In this document: positions 42,350-53,955 of the stretch, one piece after another
How the letters are laid out: every line of letters begins with the position of its first letter
Position numbering within the stretch: the stretch's first letter is position 1
Origin: Tiliqua scincoides
Lineage: Eukaryota > Chordata > Lepidosauria > Squamata > Scincidae
Direction: 5' to 3'
Length of the DNA stretch: 64,000 nt
Assembly: GCF_035046505.1 (NCBI RefSeq)
Contig: NC_089821.1
Coordinates: 2,886,001-2,950,000 of the forward strand
The notes under the pieces: model-generated
What the model saw: the letters and a program-made list of their open reading frames with translations, nothing else
The model's database searches: none
What the model was told of the DNA's origin: nothing
Program-made: the position numbers and the translations under genes

Positions 42350-43170
42350 GGGTCTACTCGGGAGCAAGTGCCGCCGCGCCCAGCTGGGCTCCCTCGCAGG
42401 CTCCGCCGCCCCGCGACCCTGCCGGGAGAGAACCCCTCCCCGGCGGGGGCCGCTCCCCGGCCACGCCCCCGCCCCGGGGCCGGCGCGGGATTGGCTGCGA
42501 CGCGCGGGCGGGCGGACGGGCGGGCAGGCGCGAGCCATTGTCCCCGGGCCGCCGCCGCGCGCAGCGAGGACACATCCCGCACGTAGCAGGCGTCTGCGGC
42601 CGGCCGGCCGGCGCTTAAAGGCAGGCGGGGCGCTGCGCGGAGGGCGAGTGCGGCAGTGGGGCCCGCTGCCTCCGCGGAAAGCGCCTGCCGGGCGCCCGAT
42701 GCCTTCGGAGATGCTGGACCTGGAGCGGCTGGCGCTGGACTACGTGGCGCCCTGCCTGCGCGACCTGGGCTTCTGCTACCTGGACAACTTCCTGGGCCAG
42801 CCGGCGGGCGAGCGCGTCCTGGAGCGCGTCCAGCAGATGCACCGCGCCGGCGAGCTGCAGGACGGGCAGCTGCAGGCCGGGCAGCGCCAGGGCATCGCCA
42901 AGCGGCACCTGCGCGGGGACCAGATCAAGTGGATCGCCGGCACCGAGGAGGGCTGCGAGGCCATCCGCCTCCTCCTCTCGCTCCTCGACCGGCTGGTGAT
43001 GTGCTGCGGGAGCCGGCTGGGCAAGTACTACGTCAAGGAGCGCTCCAAGGTGAGCCCTGCAGGCGGGCGGGCGCCGGTGGGGCAGGTGAGGCAGGGCCTC
43101 CCCCGGAGTTCTCGGAACAGCGCTGCCGCCACGAGGTGCCCGGGCACCCACCACACACGGGCGCGTGGGT
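42350..43170 (+). promoter_or_regulatory. EGLN3: CpG island promoter of EGLN3
   Basis: The block is very GC- and CpG-rich, against AT-richer flanks. It contains GC-box/KLF-like sites (CACGCCC and CCCCGCCCC around 42463-42478), an inverted CCAAT box (ATTGG, 42490-42494) and a weak TATA-like CTTAAAG at 42614-42620. If the last is used, transcription would start near 42645. RCGTG cores, the minimal HIF-binding sequence, lie at 42580-42584 (minus strand), 42742-42746 and 43163-43167. EGLN3 is a known hypoxia-induced HIF target. That these particular cores are used is inference. Confidence 0.8.
42699..43049 (+). CDS. EGLN3: EGLN3 (PHD3) exon 1, HIF prolyl hydroxylase, first 117 codons
   Basis: EGLN3 is a 2-oxoglutarate/Fe(II) dioxygenase that hydroxylates HIF-alpha prolines under normoxia and marks them for VHL-dependent degradation. 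The 117 codons read as the family N-terminus: LDLERLALDYVAPCLRDLGF, then FCYLDNFLG (residues 25-33), KRHLRGDQIKWI (68-79), EEGCEAI (83-89) and SRLGKYYVKERSK at the end. This matches vertebrate EGLN3, which has a short N-terminus and no MYND finger, rather than EGLN1 or EGLN2. The exon ends in phase 0 at AAG followed by GTGAGC (43050). The catalytic HxD...H iron ligands lie in later exons that were not found in this window. I chose the first ATG (42699), although its context is weak (C at -3 and at +4). A second ATG at 42711 (residue 5) has G at -3, so leaky scanning is possible. The frame is open far upstream but contains no earlier ATG. Confidence 0.95.
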
Positions 43171-44019
43171 GCCTCATATGGCAGTGGCGCTTTTCCAAGG
43201 GCTCCAGAGGGGAGGCTCTGCCTCACCTGCCTTCCCACCCGCCGCACATCCCGGAATAAAAGAGCTCCCAACTTTTCGCAGGCAGCGGCGCCTCTGACTT
43301 AGGTCTCACTCCTGAGTGTTTGATGTTAAAGACTGATGAGCGTTAACGTTACTGCTGGAGTTAACCCTTCTGTCCCAAACTGCTGATAATTGGGAGTCCA
43401 GGAACCTTAATAAAGATCCTTTTCTCCTCCCCCTCCAAAACCCCAGTCCAGAGAGTTTCTTGTAAGTAAGCCCCATTGTAACCAAAACAAGGAACTTGGA
43501 AAGCACAGTGCATGTGCTTTCCAAGACTCTTTCACTTCTAAGCGGAGTATTTTCCATCTTCATATGAATGAACTAAGGGCACAATCCTAACCAAGGCTAC
43601 TCAAAAGTAAGTCCTAGTTTGTTCAGTGGGGCTTACTCTCAGGATCGTGTGGTTAGAATTGCAACCTTTGTTCATAACTTGGTTATACTGCCTGCTGTAA
43701 CCTGATTGTTTTCAATGGGATTCAGGTGGCTGGCAATTTGTGTCCCAGAAGCAAAAATTCAGGATATTGGTTTTTGGAAGGACCAGAAGTGCACCAAAAC
43801 CTTTATCTCCCTCCATAATAGGAATTACAACAGAACTGATAAACTGCCTTGGGTGCCACGTTATTGGGGGGGGGGGGAGAAAGGTGGTATAGAAGTTGAT
43901 AAATAACAAAGTACAGTAGTAGATGTGTTTCTAGAACTTCTTTTGGAGGACAAAATGTCTCTGAAGGTTGTCAAAAGTTTGTCAAAGTCTTTGCATAATT
44001 AGATCAACAGGTTTCCTTT
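43171..44019. other. Intron sequence; AAGTAAG repeat and an L2-type tail
   Basis: An AAGTAAG repeat lies at 43580-43667 and an L2-type terminus ('ctgccttgggtgcc...ggtggtatagaag') at 43845-43905. The rest is unclassified. Confidence 0.45.
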
Positions 44020-44270
44020 CCTGTCACTTTCTACAGTGCTGAGGAGTCTTTAGTGCTCCTGAGCAGCTTAGTTTGTGAGGTAATAAAGTTAATCTCTAAT
44101 TTATTCATGATTATACCAGGCAGAGAGCAGTTCGCAGCTGAATAAATAAGCGACATTCATAGTGGTTAATAAACGAACTTCTAAGGAAAAGTGACAGAAG
44201 CGGAGTTCCCCCTCGAGTCTGAAGTTTTCCTGAATGGTGCAACTATTGTTTGACTTCAGACTTGGGTTAT
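44020..44270. promoter_or_regulatory. Candidate intronic conserved element
   Basis: A repeat-poor block with 'taataaagttaatctctaatttattcatgattata' spread over 44080-44115, about 1 kb into the intron. Conservation was not tested. Confidence 0.25.
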
Positions 44271-44597
44271 CTATCAATTGGTTTGCCTCTCTCCACTCAG
44301 TCCTTGTTTTGTCAGGAACGAGAGCTCAGTAAGGCTTGTCCACCTCCCTAAGTCAGTGTACCTGGGACTGTAGATAATCACATCTAGAAGAGAGAAGCAA
44401 ACTTCTGATCTAATCAACCTTCTGATCCTTTTCCCCACAAACGGTAAAAAGTTCAAGGTGTTCTACCTCTGGTGACACAGTCACATCCGGGTCCTCCATC
44501 CCTACAGGAATCTACCTTAATGAATGGACACAGTTATGGACCCTGCGTTTCTTTAGGTGTAATTATTTGATTCATTTGTTGCTTTCACTACTTAGAT

Positions 44598-44839
44598 CAG
44601 TGGTTTTCAACCAGTGTGCCAGGGCACATTGTTGTGCCACTGATGATACACAGGTGTGCAGCAGGAGTTTGTTGGAGGGTCATATATTAGCAGAGCCATT
44701 GGGGGATGTGAATCCCTGGCCAGCAGTGTGGTGTGCCTTGTCAGTTGTCCAAAAACTGATAGTGTGCATTGACAATTTTAGTGCCTTGTGTGCACTAAAT
44801 TTTAGTGTGCCATGAAATGAAAAAGGTTGAAAACCCCTG
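44598..44839. mobile_element. hAT MITE (same family as 19668-19896)
   Basis: The ends are CAGTGGTTTTCAACC and GGTTGAAAACCCCTG. The flanking 8-mers agree only weakly, so this copy is older. Confidence 0.75.
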
Positions 44840-45149
44840 ACATCAAGTTTAGTAGTAGATAGAATTGAAGTTAAACTGAGTTGAAGCCCTCAGGCTAGTT
44901 TGCTCCATTTCTATGAGCATCATAAGTTCAATTTTTTTTGAGGTCATGAAAAGTTGTAGGAGTCCATATGCATACCTGTGTGTCACACTGGGTAGCTTGG
45001 GTAATCTGCTTGCCTGGAAGAACTTGTTAAGTACTCTGTGAATGGCTAAGTTGCTAACACAAGGCTGATCTACAATTATTTGTACACACCCACTACTCAA
45101 ATATACTTGATTGATTTGGTTGTTTGCAACAGTACTTCCATCCAACATC

Positions 45150-45318
45150 ATAGCTAGAGGGTGTGCAAAGCACTAAGTTTTCCAGGGAGCCTCCCTGCGT
45201 TGTGCAAGTGCCCCCCCCTTTGGAGCCAGGTGTTTGCCTCTGTTTTGCTCCCATCGCTTGGAAAGGCTACCTGCAAAACTTAGTGCCTTGCACCCCCTCT
45301 AGCTACGCTACTGCTTCT
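45150..45318. mobile_element. Palindromic MITE (TAGCTAGAGG family)
   Basis: It begins 'tagctagagggtgtgcaaag' and ends 'ttgcaccccctctagctac', with a near-palindromic interior. Confidence 0.72.
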
Positions 45319-45319
45319 G

Positions 45320-47205
45320 TCTGTTCCAACTAGTTGCTGATCAGCTGTTTCTGTTCAATTCCGTTGTCATGAAATGTGCTGTGTATGACAGTTTTCTGCA
45401 GATCATTGTGTTTGGATAGGTGGAGTGTGTGAACAATTACGGAGTACAAATAGCCAAATCTGAGTTGCATAATGCAACTATAGTCATCAGTCTCACGTCC
45501 TTATGTTCTTCCAATCTGTTTCAGAACTAATTATTATAATAAATCAGGCCCCTTCTCTTTTTAGAGCTAACAGCACTTTGTGGTACAGCACTTTGGCTGC
45601 AGTAATGTTTTCACTGTTACAAGCTCAAACCACAGTTTGCAAATCCACTTCTGACTGATGTTAACCATGATTAGTGAGCATTTCAGTGCAGATGTAATGT
45701 TGTATTGTGGTTAGCTTTGAAAGTGCAATGGAAGGGGAATTCACACTTAAAAATGGAAGGTGGGAGAGGGGGAAGGAACACACCTGAGTGGAGTGTGTCC
45801 AATCCCCTTAGCATAGGTAGGGTATTGTTATGTTTTGGGTAGGCCTTAGCGTCAGGGTCTCACTGAACCTGACTGTAAAATACAGTAGAGCATGACTTTA
45901 GTGATGTCTCCTTCAGATCTCCTGGATTTAAATTTTTTTTAATGTTACACTATTATTAAACACTATTAATATGTTTAATATGTTTTAATTAAAGAAATAC
46001 ACTTGAGTCTTTCCTAGACTTTTGGGTCACATAGGGGTGGTTGTAGATTAGAAGTAAATTTTAAAGCATAATAAAATGTATGTTGTAGCCAAGGTAGATT
46101 TTGCCTGTTTAAAACAGAGTTGTTCTGAGTCTCACTTCTGCAAATGCCCACCCTAAGAATACTCACCTGGAGCATGTCCATTTGAAAGCATGGGACTTAC
46201 TTCCAGTAGGCATATGTAGGTTTGCGTTTTACAGTTGCTACATGTGAGCACAGTTAGGAAATGGGGTCAGATCTAGACTCTAGAAACTATGCAAGTTTGA
46301 GACCATCAAAAAGATAAGGCTATACTAGCATTGGTTAGTCCAGAAATATTTTATTGTATGAATATCTCTCATTGTAGATGTATTTGGCAATTTCAGAGTG
46401 ACAGTAGTTCTCTGTAGGTTAAATTTAAACTTGGTCTATACATTCCAGAAATGATACTATGTCAGTGTTTTATGCAATAAAGAGCCAAATCCAGCCAGGT
46501 TGAAGGCAGTCAAAGTGGATCATTAAATTTTGAAATACCAAATTGGAGTGTTTGTTTAAGAGTAGTTCTAGCAACAAAACTTTATGGGACTATCTGCCAC
46601 TCCAAGAATTCAAAAAATAAAACAACTTACACACTGGTATTTTTTCAGCTGTCAAAAAGCCGGAAGGCAGCAAATTTTGAACAGTGTACTGCAAAATTAA
46701 GCATTGCCAAGGTTCAGGACTACAAATAAAAGTGCTGAGTACTTCATGTGGAGGGGAGACTCATAAAGAAACTGTGTAAAGTGGATTTTAACACTAAAAA
46801 CAGTAGAATATTTTAGCTGTGTCCTTGTATCTGCTTCTCTGTATAATGCTTTCCATTATGTATGCTGTTCCTTTTTGCGCATAGTCCTAGTGGTGCCACA
46901 CCAGTATACATAATTAGCCTTTGCTACACCAAAGATTCCCAACTCTAATGCACTGGCTGGTTTAGAACAATTCTTCAGTCCATGGTTTGGAAAATCAGGA
47001 ATGTACTGAAGGCTTACGCATACCCTCTTCCTCACAGTCCATTTCTTTCCCTCTGTTGGGTGCTGATTCCCACCTCTATATCCAGGTTGCTATAACCATA
47101 GTTAGCCATGATATCCATATTCCACAAGCTATGGTTGGTGTTGTCCATAATGCAGAACCATACTTTGAAATGGGTTTGCAAACCATGATTTGTAAGGTAC
47201 TTTTA
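45320..47205. other. No exon seen; AT-rich intron sequence
   Basis: About 1.9 kb without recognised repeats except a weak AAGTAAG remnant near 46185-46235. No splice-bounded coding block resembling EGLN3. Confidence 0.35.
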
Positions 47206-47207
47206 AC

Positions 47208-47350
47208 AGTAGTTGTCATGTGCATGTTTTGCATACAGAAGGTCCCAGGTTCTATCTCCATTCAAAAGGTCTTGTAGCACTGGGTAGCTCCTTTGCCTGA
47301 GACCCTGGAGAGTTACTGGGCTAGAGGAGCCAATGGACTAGTAAGATAGT
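47208..47350 (+). mobile_element. Degenerate tRNA-derived SINE
   Basis: 'tgcatacagaaggtcccagg' followed by TTCTATC resembles a tRNA A-box/B-box spacing with a decayed GGTTCAAATCC box. The body 'gcctgagaccctggagagtta...gggctagaggagccaatgga' matches a SINE body common in squamates. Confidence 0.5.
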
Positions 47351-47760
47351 CTTGCATGTTCGCTACCATGCTTTCAGTTAGTTTAATGTGTCTTTGTGAG
47401 AAAATCATGCTTGAAACATGCTTCTGAACAACTGAATGAAATTTCTGAATTCTGTATAAAAGTTTGGATTCTAGGTTTTTATTTTTTTAAAAAGTGTGTG
47501 AGGGCTACCCTGATGGGCAGATAATCTTATCCAAGACTGTAGAATCCTCTTTGTGGTTGCGTAGTTTTAGAAACTTGGTGGGTTATATCTCTGTCCCGGC
47601 TGATGGCTTCAGGCTGTTTCAAACAAACTGTCTTGTTGCAATGGTCTGGATTCTTTTATGCAACATTATTGCAAGGGTGCATTATTGCAACCATGGTAAC
47701 ATAAGCTTCTCTTCCATTGCCCTGCATAGTGCTGGGTATACATCATTTATGTGGTGTTTA

Positions 47761-48066
47761 GGGATGGACCTCAACAAGTGGGAGACCCTGGCCTCTGAGC
47801 GGCTCGCTTGGAGGCAGGCTGTGCAGCATGGTCTTTCCCAGTTTGAAGAGACACTTTGCCAACAGTCTGAGGCTAAGAGGCAAAGAAGGAAGGCCCATAG
47901 CCAGGGAGACAGACCAGGGACAGACTGCACTTGCTCCCGGTGTGGAAGGGATTGTCACTCCCGGATTGGCCTTTTCAGCCACACTAGACGCTGTGCCAGA
48001 ACCACCTTTCAGAGCGCGATACCATAGTCTTTCGAGACTGAAGGTTGCCAATACATACATACATAT
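47761..48066 (+). mobile_element. Zinc-finger LINE, 5'-truncated, with (CATA)n tail
   Basis: It begins mid-codon in the C-terminal region (GMDLNKWETLASERLAW), has an intact C2HC finger (CSRCGRDCHSRIGLFSHTRRC region, 47930-47990), then the 3' UTR and a short CATA microsatellite. Confidence 0.85.
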
Positions 48067-48749
48067 GTGCTAGTGTGTTTGTCTCTACTTACAAGATTTT
48101 TTAGACTACCTTTCAACGGAAACTTCCAAAGCATAGCAAGTCTGAAAGCTAAAGAATGGGAGCACTTGGCAGACTCCTCCATGCAAGCATTCGGTTTCAG
48201 ATGGGTAGATGAGGAGAGCTATGCAAGACTTCAAAACTTTCTGTAAATGGAAGCAACTTGACTACAACGCAGGGAAGGTGGAACATTTCTGAGTGGCAGC
48301 TTTCTCCCTAACGTGTGACCTTCGCGTTAATGGCTTTCCAGAATTTTGGACAAGGGGGGTCTTTCTGGTTTTCTTTGGAGGTGCCTGGAACGGAACCTGG
48401 AGCCATTCCCATGCTGAGCTTCTGGCATAGGGTTCAGATTGGCCATTGTGACGCTTTCAAACAAGCAGTCCCTTTATGCGCATCTGTGATTATCCACACT
48501 TTGCAAAATGGCATGCCGAACATATGCGCAACTTGGAAGCTGCACCTACACTGCACAGCGGTTTCACTCTGCTTTACTTGGTGCCAAACCCTGCCAGCAG
48601 TGCAGGCAAGTGTAGGATGGACACAGTGGAGGTGCTGCTGGTGAGGTCCAGTTTGGTGTTGGTGCATGGCTTAAAATTTGCCTGACTTTCCTCACTGCTG
48701 GCACTACTCTTGGGCTGCAGTCAAGGCAGTCACAGGGAAATGAGTGGAA
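48067..48749. other. No exon seen; unclassified intron sequence
   Basis: No recognised repeat. An open frame at 48315-48644 has no family resemblance. Confidence 0.35.
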
Positions 48750-48814
48750 ACAGTTGCATAACTAGAGTAGGTCACCACACTAAATTATGGAGACAAGGAA
48801 TGACTGTTCTAGTC

Positions 48815-49176
48815 CAGGGGTGTCAAACATAAGGCCCAAGGGCTGGATGTGGCCAGCAAAATCTCTTTATCTGGCCCTTGGGCTTTCCCAGCACCATCAT
48901 CAGATGCTCTCAGCTCCTGAGCTGTGCTGAGTTATCACTGCTGGAAGGACAGCCTGCATGATGATAGACTGTCCTATATCTTGAAGATATGGTCGAGATT
49001 TGCTTATTTTCTCTTCTGTCATTTGCAGCTAATGAGTTCCTAAGTGCTTTTTTTTCTTATTTCTGGTTATGATCTGCTTAATGACATCACTTCCTGCCTA
49101 ATGACATCACTTATGGCCCTCAGCAGGTCTAATGAATGCTGTTCAGCTTGCTGTATGAAAAGAGTTTGACACCCTC
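48815..49176. mobile_element. hAT element, inverted sister of 9408-11961
   Basis: The ends are CAGGGGTGTCAAAC and GTTTGACACCCTC. The interior matches the hAT halves around the CR1 at 9599-11808. No CR1 is present here, so it shows the uninterrupted state. Confidence 0.8.
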
Positions 49177-49190
49177 TTCTACAATACAAC

Positions 49191-50088
49191 TGGCAACCTT
49201 CAGTCTCGAAAGACTATGGTATCGCGCTCTGAAAGGTGGTTCTGGCACAGCGTCTAGTGTGGCTGAAAAGGCCAATCCGGGAGTGACAATCCCTTCCACA
49301 CCGGGAGCAAGTGCAGTCTGTCCCTGGTCTGTCTCCCTGGCTATGGGCCTTCCTTCTTTGCCTCTTAGCCTCAGACTGTTGGCCAAGTGTCTCTTCAAAC
49401 TGGGAAAGGCCATGCTGCAGAGCCTGCCTCCAAGCGGACCGCTCAGAGGCCAGGGTTTCCCACTTGTTGAGGTCCACTCCTAAGGCCTTCAGATCCCTCT
49501 TGCAAATGTCCTTGTATCGCAGCTGTGGTCTACCTGTAGGGCGCTTTCCTTGCACGAGTTCTCCATAGAGGAGATTCTTTGGGATCCGGCCATCATCCAT
49601 TCTCACGACATGACCGAGCCAACGCAGGCATCTCTGTTTCAGCAGTGCATACATGCTAGGGATTCCAGCTCGTTCCAGGACTGTGTTGTTAGGAACTTTG
49701 TCCTGCCAGGTGATGCCAAGGATGCGTCGGAGGCAGCGCATATGGAAAGCGTTCAGTTTCCTCTCCTGTTGTGAGCGGAGAGTCCATGACTCGCTGCAGT
49801 ACAGAAGTGTACTCAGGACGCAAGCTCTGTAGACCTGGATCTTGGTATGTTCCGTCAGCTTCTTGTTGGACCAGACTCTCTTTGTGAGTCTGGAAAACGT
49901 GGTTGCTGCTTTACCGATGCGTTTGTTTAGCTCGGTATCGAGAGAAAGAGTGTCAGAGATCATTGAGCCAAGGTACACAAAGTCATGGACAACCTCCAGT
50001 TCATGCGCAGAGATTGTAATGCAGGGAGATGAGTCCACATCCTGAACCATGACCTGTGTTTTCTTTAGGCTGATTGTTCCTCTTCTAG
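49191..50088 (-). mobile_element. Zinc-finger LINE, longest copy
   Basis: The minus-strand frame from 50050 to 49214 (278 codons, ATG start) holds HDFVYLGSMISDT, KAATTFSRLTKRVW, CSESWTLRSQQERKLNAFH, the LGHVVRMDDG block and the C-terminal C2HC finger, with no stop. The sequence begins just downstream of the RT (SLKKTQVMVQD at the truncation). The lack of decay implies a recent insertion. Confidence 0.88.
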
Positions 50089-50129
50089 TCCTTTAAAAAT
50101 ATAAGCTGAAGAAGTGCAACCCTGTTCCG

Positions 50130-50640
50130 GTTCCAGGCGTGCAACTTGAGCAGCAGCGTGGGGGAGATTTATGATTGGGTTGCTGCAGAGCACTGCCTAT
50201 GGAAATATAATTGTTTATTATAGATTTCAAAGGATTTTGATGATACTCTCCTAGCTGCATGCTTTGCAATTAGTTTACAATAGAAGGTCTGATGAGAACT
50301 GCCATCCCGGAGAAATACGCATAATTTGTCTTTCTTTTTTCTAATCAAATGCACATGTTCTTGCAAAATGGTTGGGCTCAAATCTGTTCTCCTGGCGCGC
50401 TGCCAGGCTGCCCATTGCTCATCAGCCTGGGTCCAGAGCCCCTGGAACTGTAAATACAATAGACAAGTCACTTTATGATATCAGGCGGAGGAATTCAGCA
50501 TTGGCAGAGCTCCGAGAGCAGTTGCCGTGGCTCTGTGTCAGAATCGGTGTTTGTCGAGCCAGATTAGTTAGCCAGGTCAATTTTGTGCAGAAATAGTTTT
50601 GCTGTTGTTATAGTAATTTATTTCCTAAAATATATGTTGT
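50130..50640. promoter_or_regulatory. Candidate intronic enhancer with two HIF-core sites
   Basis: A repeat-poor, mixed-complexity block about 7 kb into intron 1. RCGTG cores lie at 50137-50141 and 50156-50160, 19 bp apart. Mammalian EGLN3 is known to use an intron 1 hypoxia-responsive element. Orthology to this block is a guess. Confidence 0.3.
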
Positions 50641-51223
50641 AGCAGTGACAACTGAGGCTTTAAAACTTGTGTGCAATTCAGTGCACTTCTATTTTTCTCG
50701 CTCAGGCAATGTTCTTGGGTTCTCGGGGTGGTTGTTCGTTTTTTCAGAGTCATAAGCAAACAGACAAGTCCCTGCCCCATGGAGACTGCAGTCTTAGTTT
50801 GACAGATGCAGGGATGGCAGGAAAAGAAAGAGCAGGCACCAGTCCAAGCAACTGGGGAGAACATAGGCGATTTTGTGTGCTTACGCTTAGGCTCTCCAGG
50901 GAGTGAGGATTACAGGGTTAAGCTGAAACCTTCACAGCAAGAGTTTGGAGGAGAGGTTTGAGGAGAGAGAGGAAGGGAATTCCAGGCACACAACTTCTTA
51001 ACTTAGGCTGGAAGATGGTGATTTGTCCACCTCACTGGGTTGTTGTAAAGATATAGATTACAGTAGAATGGTCAAGGAATGCCTACAGTGACACTCGCTA
51101 TATAATGCATTTATTATTATTATTAGTTTTATTTAAATAATTTGTAGTGTCCAGTGTTTGATGGAGAGTGTTGTTCCAGAACTGATAATAACTGTGATGG
51201 AACACAAGTCAACCACTCACCTG
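50641..51223. other. No exon seen; unclassified intron sequence
   Basis: An ATT microsatellite lies at about 51112-51126. Nothing else was recognised. Confidence 0.35.
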
Positions 51224-51689
51224 TTGGCAACCTTCAGTCTCAGAAGACTATGGTATCGCGCTCTGAATGGTGGTTCTGGAACAGCGTCTAGTGTGGCTGA
51301 AAAGGCCGATTCGGGAGTCACAGTCCCTTCCACACTGGGAGCAAGTGCAGTCTGTCCCTGGTCTGTCTCCCTGGCTATGGGCCTTCCTTCTTTGCCTCTT
51401 AGCCTCAGACTGTTGGCCAAGTGTCTCTTCAAACTGGGAAAGGCCATGCTGCACAGCCTGCCTCCAAGCGGGCCGCTCAGAGGCCAGGGTTTCCCACCTT
51501 TTGAGGTCCACTCCTAAGGCCTTCAGATCCCTCTTGCAGATGTCCTTGTATCGCAGCTGTGGTCTGCCTGTAGAGCGCTTTCCTTGCACGAGTTCTCCAT
51601 AGAGGAGATCCTTTGGGATCCGGCCATCATCCATTCTCACGACATGACTGAGCCAAGGCAGGCGTCTCTGTTTCAACAGTGCGTACACA
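51224..51689 (-). mobile_element. Zinc-finger LINE 3' end
   Basis: The minus-strand frame (YALLKQRRLPWLSHVVRMDD to the C2HC finger) is open for the whole retained part. It is truncated at 'gtgcgtacac'. One finger-region residue is changed (CDSR for CHSR). Confidence 0.85.
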
Positions 51690-51699
51690 TTTGCATGGA

Positions 51700-52528
51700 T
51701 ATCAATTACCAATGTCCAGATTTTTGTCTAAGTAGCTCTAGGCACAACACTTGTTGTTTAAAGAGGGCTTGCTCACTGATCAGCCAAGTGTTTTCTGTGA
51801 TTTAATAAATGTTCTTTAACTATCATTCCATTTGATTCTACTCTCAAATAGTGTTGAAAATGCTCTCTCAGCTTTGATCTGGGTTATTAAAAGCTTCAGA
51901 AATATGCATCTATTTTTTTTTTCCTGCCTCTGCTGGATCCAAACTGTGGGTTGCCCCAGGCCTAAGCAAAACTCATTGGACAATTTCCATTGACTTCAAT
52001 GTTTTGTTTTTAATCAGGTTGCTAATCAGTTAAGTTCCCATTTACAATTCTTCTTTTCTCCTTCCTGTGAAAAGGAATGGTGTAAACTCTGGATGACCTT
52101 TCCTACAAACTAGGGCTGAACTGGAGACATGCCTCTTACTCTTAGTCATTGTGGAGGACAATTTGAAATTCAAAAGGAAGGGAAGCTTTAATGGGCTCCT
52201 GAATAGTCTGGGAAGCCAGATTTTCAGGATGACTCCAGTAGGAGGATGGCAATAACACATTTGCCTGCAGGGTGGTTTATAATGGGGAGAATCAATGGCT
52301 GAGTGGCTGTTCTTCCAGTCACACAGCAGATTTATCCTCACAACCAGTCTCCCCCCCCCCCCCAAGCCATTATTTTTGTACACCTTGACTCATTTCCAGC
52401 CTGGCTGGGGGAAACAGAGGTGCAAAATAGACTTGAGAAGGAGTTGCGGAAGACGTTTGATGAGCAGGGTGAGGATTAAGGACCCCTCACTCCACCCGCC
52501 AGTCTTCCACTCTAGTAGTCCCCTGACC
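51700..52528. other. No exon seen; unclassified intron sequence
   Basis: Contains a C homopolymer at about 52350-52363. No repeat termini. Confidence 0.35.
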
Positions 52529-52536
52529 CCCTATCT

Positions 52537-53001
52537 CAGGGGTGTCCAAAGTTTTTGGCAGGAGGGCCACATCGTCTCTCTGACACTGTGTCGGGGCGGG
52601 GGGGGGGGGAAGAATTAATTTACATTTAAAATTTGAACAAATTTACATACGTTCACATAAATGAATATATTAAAGATGAACTTATATGAATGAATGAAGG
52701 TCTTGCAATAGCTCAAGGCCTATAAAAGGCCTTGCACAAAGCAAGGCTGGCCTTTCCTTTGCTGCCGCTGCTGCATCACAGACATGAAACAGCAAGCAGT
52801 GGAGGGAGCCCTTATCCCACAGCTCACGCGAGAGGTCAAACAGTTGCCCTCATGCTGAGAGCAGTTGCGTCGGGCCAGTGTGGGCTCCAACAAATCTCTG
52901 GAGGGCCAGAGGCTCATTGGAGACTGGGAGCTCCCTGAGGACCGCATTGAGAGGCCTTGAGGGCCGCAAGTGGCCCCAGGGCCGGGGTTTGGGCACCCCT
53001 G
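52537..53001. mobile_element. hAT MITE, 465 bp, with exact 8-bp TSD
   Basis: The ends are CAGGGGTGTCCAAAG and the inverse GTTTGGGCACCCCTG, flanked by CCCTATCT at 52529-52536 and 53002-53009. A G-run at about 52596-52609 and 'ccctgaggaccgcattgag' lie inside. Confidence 0.9.
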
Positions 53002-53027
53002 CCCTATCTAATATTAGAGTTACAGTG

Positions 53028-53420
53028 ACTTCATTTGGTTTAAAAACTTTCATCCCACTTTTCTCAACTCAAAGCAGTTGACGTGCCACAAACCAAAATT
53101 ACAACACACAAAATTAACAGCAACCAGCAGGAGCAAAAATAACACCATGCCTCCAATTTGTATGTATAAAGCTCAAGAAACCAGAAACAATAGCATTTTC
53201 AGTGTTAGCTGCATTAAGAGGTGCAACAAGGAATAAACTAATTCAAAGAACTTCTGGAAGCGTCAAGTTATCACTTGGTACCAAAAAGATAACTGTGTAG
53301 GGGTTTGCATAACCTCTACAGGGAGGGCATGCTGCAGATTCAGTGTCACCGCCAAAAAGGCCCCATTCCTAGTACATGCCAACTGTACATCTGCTGACCA
53401 GCATACCTAGAACAAGTTTT
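53028..53420 (-). mobile_element. L2-type LINE 3' UTR, minus strand
   Basis: 'cagggagggcatgctgcag...ccgccaaaaaggcccc' is the typical inverted L2 3' region. No coding part is recognised. Confidence 0.5.
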
Positions 53421-53539
53421 CAGATAATGAAGGGAGGACGTTCAGACGTGCCTCTATATCCGCAGGGGTTCCATTGCTGAACCTTTTGTGATTGACTGAA
53501 ACTGCAGATACTGGCGAACGCCCTGCCACCCTCTGGAGG

Positions 53540-53955
53540 CTCTTAACACTCTCACATAACACCAGAACCAGGGGACATCCACTAAAATTGAGTGTTGGGA
53601 GAGTTAGAACAGACAAGAGAAAATATTTCTTTACTCAGCGTGTGGTCGGTCTGTGGAACTCCTTGCCACAGGATGTGGTGACGGAATCTGGCCTGGATGC
53701 CTTTGAAAGGGGATTGGACAAGTTTCTGGAGGAAAAATCCATTATGGGTTACAAGCCATGATGTGTATGGGCAACGTCCTGATTTTAGAAATGGGCTATG
53801 TCAGAATGCCAGATGCAAGGGAGGGCACCAGGATGCAGGTCTCTTGTTATCTGGTGTGCTCCCTGGGGCATTTGGTGGGCCGCTGTGAGATACAGGAAGC
53901 TGGATTAGATGGGCCTATGGCCTGATCCAGTGGGGCTGTTCTTATGTTCTTATGA
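53540..53955 (+). mobile_element. CR1 LINE 3' end
   Basis: The C-terminal coding part (LSHNTRTRGHPLKLSVGRVR to the stop) plus the 3' UTR and (GTTCTTAT) end; close to the young copies. Confidence 0.9.

Noticed and set aside
42615-43297. Antisense and frame-shifted open frames over EGLN3 exon 1 (218 and 213 codons)
   Set aside because: They are shadows of the GC-rich exon and CpG island. Only the frame starting at 42699 has family similarity.
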